IMG/VR virus record: IMGVR_UViG_3300025832_000008
Span: 1-63,566 of that record
From: a virus
Strand: one strand, 5' to 3'
Length of the DNA: 63,566 nucleotides
Below, piece by piece: positions 5,366 through 13,176 of the stretch. The position numbers and the translations under genes were made by a program. The notes beneath the pieces are model-generated. The model was not told the DNA's origin and searched no databases. It was given only the letters and a program-made list of their open reading frames with translations. Numbering within the stretch: position 1 is the first letter of the stretch; each line of letters opens with the position of its first letter.

Positions 5366-6690
5366 TGGCAATAAATTATCAATACCCTAGAAAAGGTATT
5401 TTAACAGGAAATGAAGTAGTTAATATAGCTGACACGGATGATACATTAAATCCGTATTCTACTAAGACAACTACACTTCAAGATGTAGCTAATCTAGGTA
5501 GCGGCGGTGGTGGCGGTGGTGTAACAGATTTTACATCGACTGCTGGTACATTTATAAATGTAACCACAAACGCTGCCGCAACTGGTTCAGTTAGCATTGG
5601 GACCGTGGACTTGTCTGCAACAGGAACAGCAGATGCGACAACCTTTCTTCGTGGTGACAATACTTGGTCTACCTCAGGTGATGTAACTGGCCCTGCGTCT
5701 TCAGTTGATAGGTCTATACCAATATTCCAAGGCTCAACAGGAAAGATAATCCAAGACACAACGGGTGTAAGTATCGATGTAGACGGTAACGTAATGCTTG
5801 ATAACTGGCCAAGTGCAGAGGCTAATTTCATGGGTGATGTTGATGGTGCAATTAGATTTGCAGCTATAGCAGATGAAACCCTTTCTTTTGGTGACGTTGT
5901 TTATATTTCTGGCGAATCAGGAGGTAACACGCTAGTTAAAAAAGCGCAGTCTGATAGCTTGTCTACAATGCCAGCGTTTGGATTTGCTTATCAAGACGCC
6001 ACATTAGGTAACCCAGTACAGGTTGTAAGCTTTGGTAACATATATGGCCTTGGTTTAACAAAGTCACTTAATACTACAGTAGATTCAGATGGTAATTCAA
6101 TAACCGTAGGTGACACGCTCTATGTTAGCCCTACAATAGCAGGCGGATGGGAAAATGTAAGACCAACTGGGCCAGCAGAACTCGTGCAAAATATTGGTAA
6201 GGTAACTATAGTCCAGGCTATCAAAGGTGCAATTAAAGTAGTTGGTGCTGGTAGAGTAAACGATACACCAAACACTATAAGCATCACGGGAACGATAACT
6301 GGTTCTCGGGTAATATCTCCTCAGGTACTATCTCAAAAGTTTACTACTAACGAGGTTAGTGTAACTGGTTCTGGTTCTGGTCCAACTATCTTTACACACA
6401 ACGTAGATACTGGCTCTGTTGCTTTAATCACAATAACAGATCCAGTTGGAAGCAAATTGATACTGGATAATTTACCATCAGCAACACCAGTTATAGTAAA
6501 AGTAACACAAGGTGGTTCTACTTCTCCGTGGCCAAATATTGCGCTTTATATTGACGCTGGTGGTGGTACTATTGAGTGGTCTGGTGGTATAACCCCAACT
6601 ATTACACAAACAAGTGGTCAATCAGATATTTTAACATTCGTTAGAATTGGGACTAATGTTTACGCATCAATAAATCAAAACTTTAGCTAA
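5365..6690 (+). CDS. Tail fibre/appendage-type protein, 441 aa
   Basis: The N-terminal ~45 residues (MAINYQYPRKGILTGNEVVN) are followed by a Gly linker (GSGGGGGG, residues ~49-56) and a beta-rich, Thr/Ser/Gly-rich body with TTFLRGDNTWS, a motif common in phage fibre and baseplate-appendage proteins. A C-terminal beta domain (~330-441) ends it. It probably contributes to host attachment. Upstream of an adhesin gene with an overlapping start (TAATG). Confidence 0.7.
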   Translation: MAINYQYPRKGILTGNEVVNIADTDDTLNPYSTKTTTLQDVANLGSGGGGGGVTDFTSTAGTFINVTTNAAATGSVSIGTVDLSATGTADATTFLRGDNTWSTSGDVTGPASSVDRSIPIFQGSTGKIIQDTTGVSIDVDGNVMLDNWPSAEANFMGDVDGAIRFAAIADETLSFGDVVYISGESGGNTLVKKAQSDSLSTMPAFGFAYQDATLGNPVQVVSFGNIYGLGLTKSLNTTVDSDGNSITVGDTLYVSPTIAGGWENVRPTGPAELVQNIGKVTIVQAIKGAIKVVGAGRVNDTPNTISITGTITGSRVISPQVLSQKFTTNEVSVTGSGSGPTIFTHNVDTGSVALITITDPVGSKLILDNLPSATPVIVKVTQGGSTSPWPNIALYIDAGGGTIEWSGGITPTITQTSGQSDILTFVRIGTNVYASINQNFS

Positions 6691-7517
6691 TGTTTCTTGC
6701 AACTCCAGGATTTTTAACACCGCAAGTTTCTGGCACTGACCCAGACGCTGCGGCTTATATATTGGCGGCAGGTATAACAGACCCAACAGAAGAAGCCGCT
6801 GTTAATCAATTGGTACTTGACTTAAAAGGAATAGGAAGTACGCCAAGTGGAACAGACCTATGGACAGATGCAGCAGCATTTTATCCTATCAGTCCAACCA
6901 GCTTATCGGCGGCAACATACAACCTACGAGATACCACTAGCTTTAATATGACTTGGCTAAATAGTCCAACACATGCATCTACTGGTGTTACTCTCAACGG
7001 CACTAATCAGCATGGTGATACAGGTTTTGACCCTGCTGTGGAAACTTTAGCTAATGGTTACGACATCACACTTGGTATGCAGATAGTGAATGCAAACCCA
7101 GTAGCGGTTGGTTTGATGAGTGCTGTCATTGCAACAGGAAAAAGAACTGGAATGTTATTAATCAGCGGTAATCTTTACCAAGACATTCACAACACAGGAG
7201 GTGGTAGATGGGTGACTAGCACAGGCGGAACATACGAAGGGCGCATGATTGTGAGCGCTGATAGAATAGCGAATGGTGGAAGAGCGAATTACTTGAACGG
7301 AACGTCATTAGGGACAAAGCTTTCTGAAGATAATGGAACACCTGTCAATCTATCATTATTTGTAGGCGCACAAAACAACGGTAGTGGGGGTCAGAACTTT
7401 ACAGCAATGGAAATGAGATTTGGTTTGATTATTCCAAAGGGACTAGATGCTACCGCAGTTACTGACCTAGATGACGCAATAGTTAGATATTCAACAGCGC
7501 TTTCAAGAAATATATAA
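6690..7517 (+). CDS. Adhesin-like protein with one lectin-like module, 275 aa
   Basis: From residue ~18 it has the module that also occurs twice in the 516-aa protein at 13177: DP-A-AYI-AAGITDPTE-AAV-QLV-DLKG-GST, then YPISPTSL-AA-YNL, then a beta-rich jelly-roll-like body, ending in DLDDAI-Y-TA. It resembles a LamG/concanavalin-like fold, which I infer from pattern only. A probable surface-exposed receptor-binding or decoration protein. Confidence 0.65.
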   Translation: MFLATPGFLTPQVSGTDPDAAAYILAAGITDPTEEAAVNQLVLDLKGIGSTPSGTDLWTDAAAFYPISPTSLSAATYNLRDTTSFNMTWLNSPTHASTGVTLNGTNQHGDTGFDPAVETLANGYDITLGMQIVNANPVAVGLMSAVIATGKRTGMLLISGNLYQDIHNTGGGRWVTSTGGTYEGRMIVSADRIANGGRANYLNGTSLGTKLSEDNGTPVNLSLFVGAQNNGSGGQNFTAMEMRFGLIIPKGLDATAVTDLDDAIVRYSTALSRNI

Positions 7518-7518
7518 A

Positions 7519-7575
7519 ATGCAAGAAGTAGAAGTATTGCCTGAGAGTTTGTATCCAGCTGTACCATTGTTATAA
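7519..7575 (+). CDS. Possible 18-aa mini-ORF
   Basis: ATG at 7519 gives MQEVEVLPESLYPAVPLL and stops at 7575, right after the adhesin stop and before the groEL promoter. It could be a remnant of a small C-terminal partner like the 68-aa protein that follows the other adhesin gene (14724-14930). Weak evidence. Confidence 0.3.
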   Translation: MQEVEVLPESLYPAVPLL

Positions 7576-7593
7576 TAAAATAAAGTATATTTG
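7566..7593 (+). promoter_or_regulatory. Candidate Bacteroidota-type promoter of groEL
   Basis: TATATTTG (7586-7593) fits TAnnTTTG, with a TTG about 16 bp upstream, slightly short of the usual 19. It lies in the only notable gap (98 bp) in this part of the late operon and 22 bp before the groEL ATG, suggesting independent expression of the chaperonin genes. Confidence 0.5.
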
Positions 7594-7615
7594 TACTTAA
7601 ATTAAATTAAATTTC

Positions 7616-9163
7616 ATGAGAGGAAACAACATTGTAAAGAATCTAAATTTCGGTTTAGAGGCTAGAGAAGGAATCTACCAGGGAGTAGATAAACTGTATA
7701 AAGCAGTTAGTTCAACATTAGGTGCATCTGGAAAGGCTGTAATACTAGAAGATGAAGACGGTAACCCAATAATAACAAAGGATGGTGTAAGTGTTGCAAA
7801 TGCAATCACATTATTAGATCCAGTTGAAAATATGGGCGCAACGCTACTAAAAGATGCCGCTCGTAAAACAGTTGAAGAAGCTGGTGACGGTACAACCACT
7901 GCGACTGTATTAGCACATGCCATTTTAACTGAAGCATATAGCCATGACGCTAAAGATGTTAAGGAAGGTATTAAGACTGCAACTGAAAAAGTAATCAAGT
8001 ACTTAGAATCTGTAGCAAGTCCAGTTAAGGGTGATATGCTTAAACACATTGCAACAATATCGGCTAACAATGATCCTGAAATTGGTAAAATAATTTCTTC
8101 CGCTTTCGCTGAGGTAGGTGATAATGGCGTAGTTACAATGGAGCAATCATCCGATGAAAACACATTGTATAAAGTAATTAACGGTGCTTCATTTGATAAA
8201 GGTCTTGTTAATCTATTTTTCGCTACTAACGAAGACAAGAACAAATGCGTTCTAAATAATCCGTTAGTATTGATATGTGAAAATAAAATAGATAACATAA
8301 GGAAGATTGAATCTGTACTTAAACACGTAATGGTTAATAAGCGAGAGCTATTGATTGTTGCTGAAATGGATTCGCAGGTTTCAGGTGCATTAGCCATGAA
8401 CAAGATGAAAGGTAACATTAAGTGTAATGTTATTGATTCACCAGACTTTGGATTCAATAGAAAGCAGAAGCTTCATGATCTTTCTTTAATTACCGGAGCT
8501 AAAGTAATTAGTGAGGATCTTGGTGATGATATTGATCTTATAGAGATTGAGCATTTAGGTTCATGTTCTAGAGCAACAACAGATCTTCATGAGACCATCA
8601 TAGAGATAGCAGAGGAGTCAGAAGAGCTTACCGCAGCAATAGAGTCAGTTAAACGTCAAATAGAAGAAGAGGACAAGCCTGGTAAGAAAGCACAGCTTGA
8701 TAGAAGATTAGGATTTCTATCATGTAAAGTAGCTGTAATAAAAGTTGGAGCAAATTCTGAGGTAGAACTTAAAGAAAAGACAGATAGAGTTGAAGATGCA
8801 ATTTTTGCAACTAGAGCAGCTATTAAAGAAGGTGTTGTATCAGGTGGCGGTATTGCGCTGTTAAATGCTTCATATAGTTTTGCTCCTGATAATCAAGGTG
8901 AGGAAATATTATTAAATTCTATACGGAAACCACTTGAGGTGATATTAGAGAATGCTGATAGATTTGGTGATGAAATTAATGATATCGGTTCTAAAGATGG
9001 ATTTGGTATGAATGTTAAGACTGGTGAAATGGTCAACATGATTGAAGCTGGAATTATTGATCCGCTATTAGTGACTAAGAGTGCATTAAAGAACGCGGTG
9101 TCAGTTGCTACAACTATATTATCAACAAACTGTGTAATTAATAACTTAAGGACTAAGGAATAA
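7616..9163 (+). CDS. groEL: Chaperonin GroEL (phage-encoded), 515 aa
   Basis: Full-length Hsp60 chaperonin. ATP-site motifs are intact: TKDGVSVA (Asp near residue 52), GDGTTTATVLA (~87), VVSGGGIALL (~405) and EAGIIDP (~480). The apical and intermediate segments are recognisable (CNVIDSPDFG). It lacks the Gly-Gly-Met tail of bacterial GroEL and is ~30 residues shorter, ending NLRTKE. It presumably assembles a ring that folds phage capsid or tail proteins. A GroES-like gene follows with overlapping stop/start, so the pair is co-translated. It is probably acquired from a bacterium and now diverged. Confidence 0.97.
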   Translation: MRGNNIVKNLNFGLEAREGIYQGVDKLYKAVSSTLGASGKAVILEDEDGNPIITKDGVSVANAITLLDPVENMGATLLKDAARKTVEEAGDGTTTATVLAHAILTEAYSHDAKDVKEGIKTATEKVIKYLESVASPVKGDMLKHIATISANNDPEIGKIISSAFAEVGDNGVVTMEQSSDENTLYKVINGASFDKGLVNLFFATNEDKNKCVLNNPLVLICENKIDNIRKIESVLKHVMVNKRELLIVAEMDSQVSGALAMNKMKGNIKCNVIDSPDFGFNRKQKLHDLSLITGAKVISEDLGDDIDLIEIEHLGSCSRATTDLHETIIEIAEESEELTAAIESVKRQIEEEDKPGKKAQLDRRLGFLSCKVAVIKVGANSEVELKEKTDRVEDAIFATRAAIKEGVVSGGGIALLNASYSFAPDNQGEEILLNSIRKPLEVILENADRFGDEINDIGSKDGFGMNVKTGEMVNMIEAGIIDPLLVTKSALKNAVSVATTILSTNCVINNLRTKE

Positions 9164-9423
9164 TGAAAGTAATGGGTAATTATGTGTTGATTCAGCCTAT
9201 AAAAGCTGCTAGCATAAAAACAGAAAGTGGATTAGAACTTGGACAAATACATATATCTGATCTAAGATACAGAGAAGCTAAGGTTAAGGAATTTAGTAAA
9301 GATATTGAGGGATTAAACATCGATGATGTTGTATACTATGATAAGCATGCTGGATTTGATCTAACCATAGATAATGAATTATACAAAGTAATAAAGCAAC
9401 CAGATATTATCTTAGTTGTATAA
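9163..9423 (+). CDS. groES: GroES-like co-chaperonin, 86 aa
   Basis: Begins MKVMGNYVLIQPIK, matching the first strand of GroES, followed by a mobile-loop-like segment (IKTESGLELGQIHIS), a GD-type turn (NIDDVVYY) and a final strand IILVV. At 86 residues it is shorter than bacterial GroES (~97). It should cap the adjacent phage GroEL, as gp31 of T4 does with host GroEL. Overlaps the GroEL stop codon. Confidence 0.8.
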   Translation: MKVMGNYVLIQPIKAASIKTESGLELGQIHISDLRYREAKVKEFSKDIEGLNIDDVVYYDKHAGFDLTIDNELYKVIKQPDIILVV

Positions 9424-9866
9424 TGCGCGTTGAAGCTGAAGATATAAGAAATCTTAATGTATTAAAGCATTATAGGACTATTAGAAAATGGGCTCACAAG
9501 ACGAAGAGTATAAGAGAGGCAGATCTAGAGATTTTAATATATCTAGACTGTCTCGACTACTTTCGTAGAGTAGACTTTCAAGAAGGTACATTTGCTTACA
9601 GTTGGGATAAAGGCAGATGGGATAGATTAAGGAACGATGGTTGGGTTGAAGTGTGGAGAACAAGGAACAACACAACTAGGAAGTTTAATCTTTATAAAGT
9701 AACATTCAAGGGTAAGCAACTAATTAACCAAATATATCGTATAATGCTTGGGCAAGAAGATTTACCAAGTAGTACAAAAAGAAACCCTATAATGAAGGGT
9801 GAAACATATATGGACAAAGTACTTAAGGTATCTATAGATTTAGTAAATAAAGACGAAACAAGATAA
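9423..9866 (+). CDS. Winged-helix-like protein, 147 aa
   Basis: Residues ~15-110 resemble a MarR-type winged helix: an alpha-rich start (READLEILIYLDCLDYF), a recognition segment (DKGRWDRLRNDGWVEVW) and a wing with a YKVTFKGKQL strand. Such proteins occur in Bacteroidota phages without assigned function. It overlaps the GroES-like gene, so it is co-expressed late. It could be a late regulator or a structural DNA-binding protein. Confidence 0.55.
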   Translation: MRVEAEDIRNLNVLKHYRTIRKWAHKTKSIREADLEILIYLDCLDYFRRVDFQEGTFAYSWDKGRWDRLRNDGWVEVWRTRNNTTRKFNLYKVTFKGKQLINQIYRIMLGQEDLPSSTKRNPIMKGETYMDKVLKVSIDLVNKDETR

Positions 9867-9870
9867 AAAT

Positions 9871-10539
9871 ATGAAAAAAGCATTTTACAAAACGGGTTTA
9901 AATCAAGAAAGCGATAAAAAAAAGGGCGCTTATGGTAATAACACCATGCTTGGAACAAGCTCTGTAATAGGTAGAGCTACTAACATGGGTGAGGCCAAAG
10001 AAGATGAATCACCAAGCAAGACATTGTCAGAAAGTAATATGGGTAAATCACCTGAATCAGAAACTGAAGCTAGACACGCGAAAGGTCATTACAAAATGAG
10101 TGATTATTTTGGTGGTGGTCAGAACCTAAATAAAGAAGGTATTATGTCTGTTTTAAAGGCTAAGATTGAAGATAAAGCTACTGCTAGAAAAGCTAAAAAC
10201 CTAGAGAAATACAATTCTATTAAGAAAGGTGAATATGAATCTAGCAATAAAACTCTAAATAATGTAGATCCAACGGCGCCAAGTGATTCTAAAATGGACG
10301 CACGACAAGCAGCACCAGATGATAGAACTGGCCAAACCAGAGTTCAAGGAGATGCTAGCATTAAGTTGTATAACGAAAAAGACTACCCAGATAGCGAGAT
10401 GCCAGCTGGTAAGTTTAAGGCTGCACCTATAGATCTTGATATTGCAAAAGATACATCTGAATTAGATATATCTGCTTTTATGCAAGTGTCTGATGCTTTT
10501 AGTAGAGCAGCTGGAAGATCTAAAAAATACCAAAAATAA
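9871..10539 (+). CDS. Hypothetical late protein, 222 aa
   Basis: Unrecognised hydrophilic protein (MKKAFYKTGLNQESDKKKGAYG) with repeated Lys/Ala/Ser-rich stretches, a central NPTAPSD-like disordered part and a short helical C-terminus (AFMQVSDAFSRAAG). No membrane segment. Its composition resembles minor virion components. Confidence 0.65.
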   Translation: MKKAFYKTGLNQESDKKKGAYGNNTMLGTSSVIGRATNMGEAKEDESPSKTLSESNMGKSPESETEARHAKGHYKMSDYFGGGQNLNKEGIMSVLKAKIEDKATARKAKNLEKYNSIKKGEYESSNKTLNNVDPTAPSDSKMDARQAAPDDRTGQTRVQGDASIKLYNEKDYPDSEMPAGKFKAAPIDLDIAKDTSELDISAFMQVSDAFSRAAGRSKKYQK

Positions 10540-10545
10540 AAAACA

Positions 10546-10770
10546 ATGAATCAATACGACACACAGCAACCAATATCAGCACAACCCCAGGTACAACCTG
10601 AACAAGTGCAAGCGACAGACCCTATTACACAAGCAGCTTTAGCAACGGCTCCTGTGCCAGTAGAAGATATATATTCTCCTTCAAAGGGTGTTGGATACAA
10701 GCAATCAGATACATTAGATAATGCCGCATTAAATATGTTTGGCTCAGAAGCAAATAGAAACCTAAGATAA
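10546..10770 (+). CDS. Hypothetical late protein, 74 aa, Gln/Pro-rich
   Basis: Begins MNQYDTQQPISAQPQVQPEQ. Low-complexity Gln/Pro/Ala N-terminal half, then a segment ending FGSEANRNLR. Unrecognised. The opposite-strand ORF is a shadow. Confidence 0.6.
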   Translation: MNQYDTQQPISAQPQVQPEQVQATDPITQAALATAPVPVEDIYSPSKGVGYKQSDTLDNAALNMFGSEANRNLR

Positions 10771-10772
10771 TT

Positions 10773-10982
10773 ATGAAAAAAAATAACATATACGAAGCTC
10801 CAAATAGTAGAAAGTACGCAGCAGAACAAGGTATTGATGCTACTTGGGAAGGTCCATTAAATATGGATAATATGCCAATCGCGCCTGGACGTAGTTCTGG
10901 AGCTGATGGTATTCAATTACTTGCAAAGAATGAGTATCCTTATCTAGCAGGTCCAATCACTCAAAGAGCAAAGGGTGAATAA
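10773..10982 (+). CDS. Hypothetical late protein, 69 aa
   Basis: Begins MKKNNIYEAPNSRKYAAEQG. No recognised family. It overlaps the GTG start of the endolysin gene by 8 bp, so it is translationally coupled to it. Confidence 0.6.
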   Translation: MKKNNIYEAPNSRKYAAEQGIDATWEGPLNMDNMPIAPGRSSGADGIQLLAKNEYPYLAGPITQRAKGE

Positions 10983-11433
10983 TATAAGCAAGCATATAAC
11001 ATATTCAGAGGCAACACGTAGTCAAACGGCTACCAAGAATGGCATAGAGAACAGCCCTAGTGAACAACAGTTGGTTGCAATGTGCATTCTTGCTGAAAAA
11101 GTATTTGAACCTCTTAGAATCCACGTAGCGGGTCCTGTAGCTATAAATAGTTTCTTCAGATCCGTTGAGTTAAATAAAAAACTTGGTGGATCATCAACTT
11201 CACAACATTGTAAAGGTGAGGCTATGGACATAGATGATACTTACGGACATATGTCAAACGCTGACATGTTTAATTTTATTAAGGATAATCTAGACTTTGA
11301 CCAAATGATATGGGAGTACGGAAATAATGATAATCCAGATTGGGTTCATGTCTCGTATAAGAAGTCTGGTAATCGAAAAGAAATACTACGATGTCAAAGA
11401 ATAAATGGAAAAACGGTTTACTCTCACTATTAA
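10975..11433 (+). CDS. Peptidase M15-type endolysin (D-Ala-D-Ala carboxypeptidase fold), 152 aa
   Basis: Starts at GTG with NNISKHITYSEAT, the usual beginning of this family. Zinc ligands are visible: His78 and Asp85 in SQHCKGEAMDID, and His125 in PDWVHVSY. A substrate-side motif SFFRS-ELN precedes them. It probably cleaves peptidoglycan peptide cross-links at lysis. There is no signal peptide, so it needs a holin to cross the inner membrane. It overlaps the spanin-like gene by 43 bp, giving a compact lysis cluster. Confidence 0.88.
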   Translation: MNNISKHITYSEATRSQTATKNGIENSPSEQQLVAMCILAEKVFEPLRIHVAGPVAINSFFRSVELNKKLGGSSTSQHCKGEAMDIDDTYGHMSNADMFNFIKDNLDFDQMIWEYGNNDNPDWVHVSYKKSGNRKEILRCQRINGKTVYSHY

Positions 11434-11900
11434 TATTAGTGATTTTATCTTCTTGTTCTTTAGAGAAAAGAATAGAGCGTAGATTAAGAAGAGCAGAAAG
11501 AAAGATAGAGAAGTTAACTATAAAATATCCATCTATACTAAAAAAGGATACACTACATGATACTATCGAAGTATATACACCACTTGTACAATATGATACT
11601 TCTTTTATTGATACGAATAGAGATACTATTTTTATTAATAAAGATAGACTTAGCATTAAATATATTAGGGTGGGAGACACCACCTTTATTCAGGGAGAAT
11701 GCAAGAGTGACACTATTATTAAGACGATCAAAGTTCCTTATGAAAAAGTTGTAGTTAGAAAGCAAGGTATAATTGAGCAGCTTGGTAAGAATTTAAAGAG
11801 AATATTATTAATAGGATTCATGCTATTAATTGTTTTAATAGCACTGTATGTAATATTTAAATTATTGATAAAATCAATATTTCCACTACGGCTACCATAG
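11391..11900 (+). CDS. Candidate unimolecular spanin (lipoprotein plus C-terminal TM), 169 aa
   Basis: The N-terminus has positive residues, a hydrophobic stretch LLSLLILVIL and a lipobox LSSC with Cys22, as in an outer-membrane lipoprotein. Residues ~25-130 are a charged, helix/strand-rich periplasmic segment. A strong transmembrane helix (IGFMLLIVLIALYVIF, ~137-152) lies near the C-terminus. A lipoprotein head with an inner-membrane tail is the architecture of u-spanins such as T1 gp11. Its overlap with the endolysin gene supports a role in disrupting the outer membrane. Confidence 0.68.
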   Translation: MSKNKWKNGLLSLLILVILSSCSLEKRIERRLRRAERKIEKLTIKYPSILKKDTLHDTIEVYTPLVQYDTSFIDTNRDTIFINKDRLSIKYIRVGDTTFIQGECKSDTIIKTIKVPYEKVVVRKQGIIEQLGKNLKRILLIGFMLLIVLIALYVIFKLLIKSIFPLRLP

Positions 11901-11940
11901 TTAGATAGAAAAGTTATGATATTGTGTAATATATAAGTAT

Positions 11941-12213
11941 ATGGCAACTAAGATAGATAAATCAAAAATGAAGTGTAACTCGCCGAAAGCTCAAAGAAGC
12001 GGCACTAAGTCACACGTAGTTAAAGCATGTGCAAACGGCAAAGAAAAAATAATAAGATTTGGTGAGTACGGAGCTAGCACTGCTGGCAAACCTAAACCAG
12101 GCGAGTCTGATAGAATGAAGGCTAAAAGAAAGTCTTTTAAAAGTAGACACGGTAAAAATATAGCTAAAGGAAAAATGTCGGCAGCGTATTGGGCGGATAA
12201 AGTAAAGTGGTAA
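11941..12213 (+). CDS. Conserved basic phage protein, 90 aa
   Basis: Has KMKCNSP near the N-terminus, then SHVVKACANGKEKIIRFG, and the ending KSFKSRHGKNIAKGKMSAAYWADKVKW as a pattern over the last third. This small basic family is frequent in marine phage genomes and has no known function. Possibly a virion or DNA-associated protein. Confidence 0.75.
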   Translation: MATKIDKSKMKCNSPKAQRSGTKSHVVKACANGKEKIIRFGEYGASTAGKPKPGESDRMKAKRKSFKSRHGKNIAKGKMSAAYWADKVKW

Positions 12214-12233
12214 AAATTATTAAAAACAAATCA

Positions 12234-12365
12234 ATGAACATAACATCTGAATCAAGCTCGCTTGAGCAACTTTTAAAACAAATGGAACAAAAGGATAAAG
12301 AAGTTAAGATAGTACCACAAGTTTGTGATATAGAAGATTCTGAATGTATTTCATGTGGTAGTTAA
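12234..12365 (+). CDS. Small protein, 43 aa
   Basis: ATG at 12234 after an A-rich leader; encodes MNITSESSSLEQLLKQMEQK followed by an acidic tail with Cys residues (CDIEDSECISCGS). It lies in the late operon between two other small genes. Function unknown; a real gene by spacing and context. Confidence 0.55.
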   Translation: MNITSESSSLEQLLKQMEQKDKEVKIVPQVCDIEDSECISCGS

Positions 12366-12386
12366 TAAAAACAAAAAAAAGTAAAC

Positions 12387-12557
12387 ATGTATAAAAATAC
12401 AAAAAAAGGTGGACCAAAAATGGCGCCGCTAGTTGGAATGGCAGTTAAAGCATTAGCACCTATGGTTATTAGTAAAATTGCTGGAAAGGCTAAAGAGAAA
12501 AGTGGCTTGATGATGAAAAGCAAAGGTGGAACCTTTATGTCAAAGAACTGTAAGTAA
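12387..12557 (+). CDS. Small basic protein, 56 aa
   Basis: ATG at 12387; MYKNTKKGGPKMAPLVGMAV then a hydrophobic/amphipathic helix (KALAPMVISKIAGKA) and a Lys-rich end (KSKGGTFMSKNCK). The stop TAA overlaps the next ATG (TAATG). Possibly membrane-active or a virion component. Confidence 0.6.
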   Translation: MYKNTKKGGPKMAPLVGMAVKALAPMVISKIAGKAKEKSGLMMKSKGGTFMSKNCK

Positions 12558-12901
12558 TGCCTTTTAAATTAGGTAACAAACCAATTGAATTAAATGGTCC
12601 ATCTGTTTATTACGAAGATCTAGGACCTGGTGTCTTAGGTCAAACTAATAAAAATGGTACTATTGCTATTAATTCAAAATTAAGTCCTAAATTTGTAGAT
12701 GAAGTAATTGAACACGAGAAGGTTCATATTAATCAAATATCTAGAGGTGATCTTACTTACGATGACGATAACATATATTGGAAAGGAAAAAAGTTTAATA
12801 AAGAACTTCACATGGTGAGAAATTCAAAAGATACACCATGGGAAAAAGAGGCTTATACTAAGTCAAACACAAAACACGGAGATACAAAATACAATATTTA
12901 A
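12557..12901 (+). CDS. Small HExxH metallopeptidase-like protein, 114 aa
   Basis: VIEHEKVHINQI contains HEKVH, a zincin HExxH motif (residues ~54-58). A downstream Glu in PWEKEAY (~95) could be the third ligand. The fold is small, with no signal peptide. It sits in the late operon among virion and adhesin genes, so it may process a virion protein or act during entry. Family assignment is by motif only. Confidence 0.6.
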   Translation: MPFKLGNKPIELNGPSVYYEDLGPGVLGQTNKNGTIAINSKLSPKFVDEVIEHEKVHINQISRGDLTYDDDNIYWKGKKFNKELHMVRNSKDTPWEKEAYTKSNTKHGDTKYNI

Positions 12902-12903
12902 AA

Positions 12904-13170
12904 ATGGGACAATATTTAAACCAGCCAGATTTTGGCACACAGGCTGTAGATGTAACGCCTAGCGATACCATCGATTCTACTACTAAAGTAAACCAGATGA
13001 TACTTTATGTAGGTGGAACTGGTAGCGTAAAAGTATTAATGGCTGGTAAGACACAACTTGCTGACGCTGTTACTTTTACTAATATTCCAGACGGTACTTT
13101 TCTACCAATCGTAGTAGATTATGTACTAGCTACAGGAACAACTGCAACTGCCATTATTGGCGTAAAATAA
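12904..13170 (+). CDS. Small beta-rich structural protein, 88 aa
   Basis: MGQYLNQPDFGTQAVDVTPS followed by alternating hydrophobic strands (QMILYVGGTGSVKVLMAG, TFLPIVVDYVLATG, AIIGVK). This resembles small capsid-decoration or spike proteins of marine phages. Inferred from composition and context. Confidence 0.6.
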   Translation: MGQYLNQPDFGTQAVDVTPSDTIDSTTKVNQMILYVGGTGSVKVLMAGKTQLADAVTFTNIPDGTFLPIVVDYVLATGTTATAIIGVK

Positions 13171-13176
13171 TAAACT

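Noticed and set aside
7675-8457. Leftward 260-aa ORF
   Set aside because: Antisense to groEL, whose protein motifs are unambiguous; the antisense frame is a by-product of codon bias.
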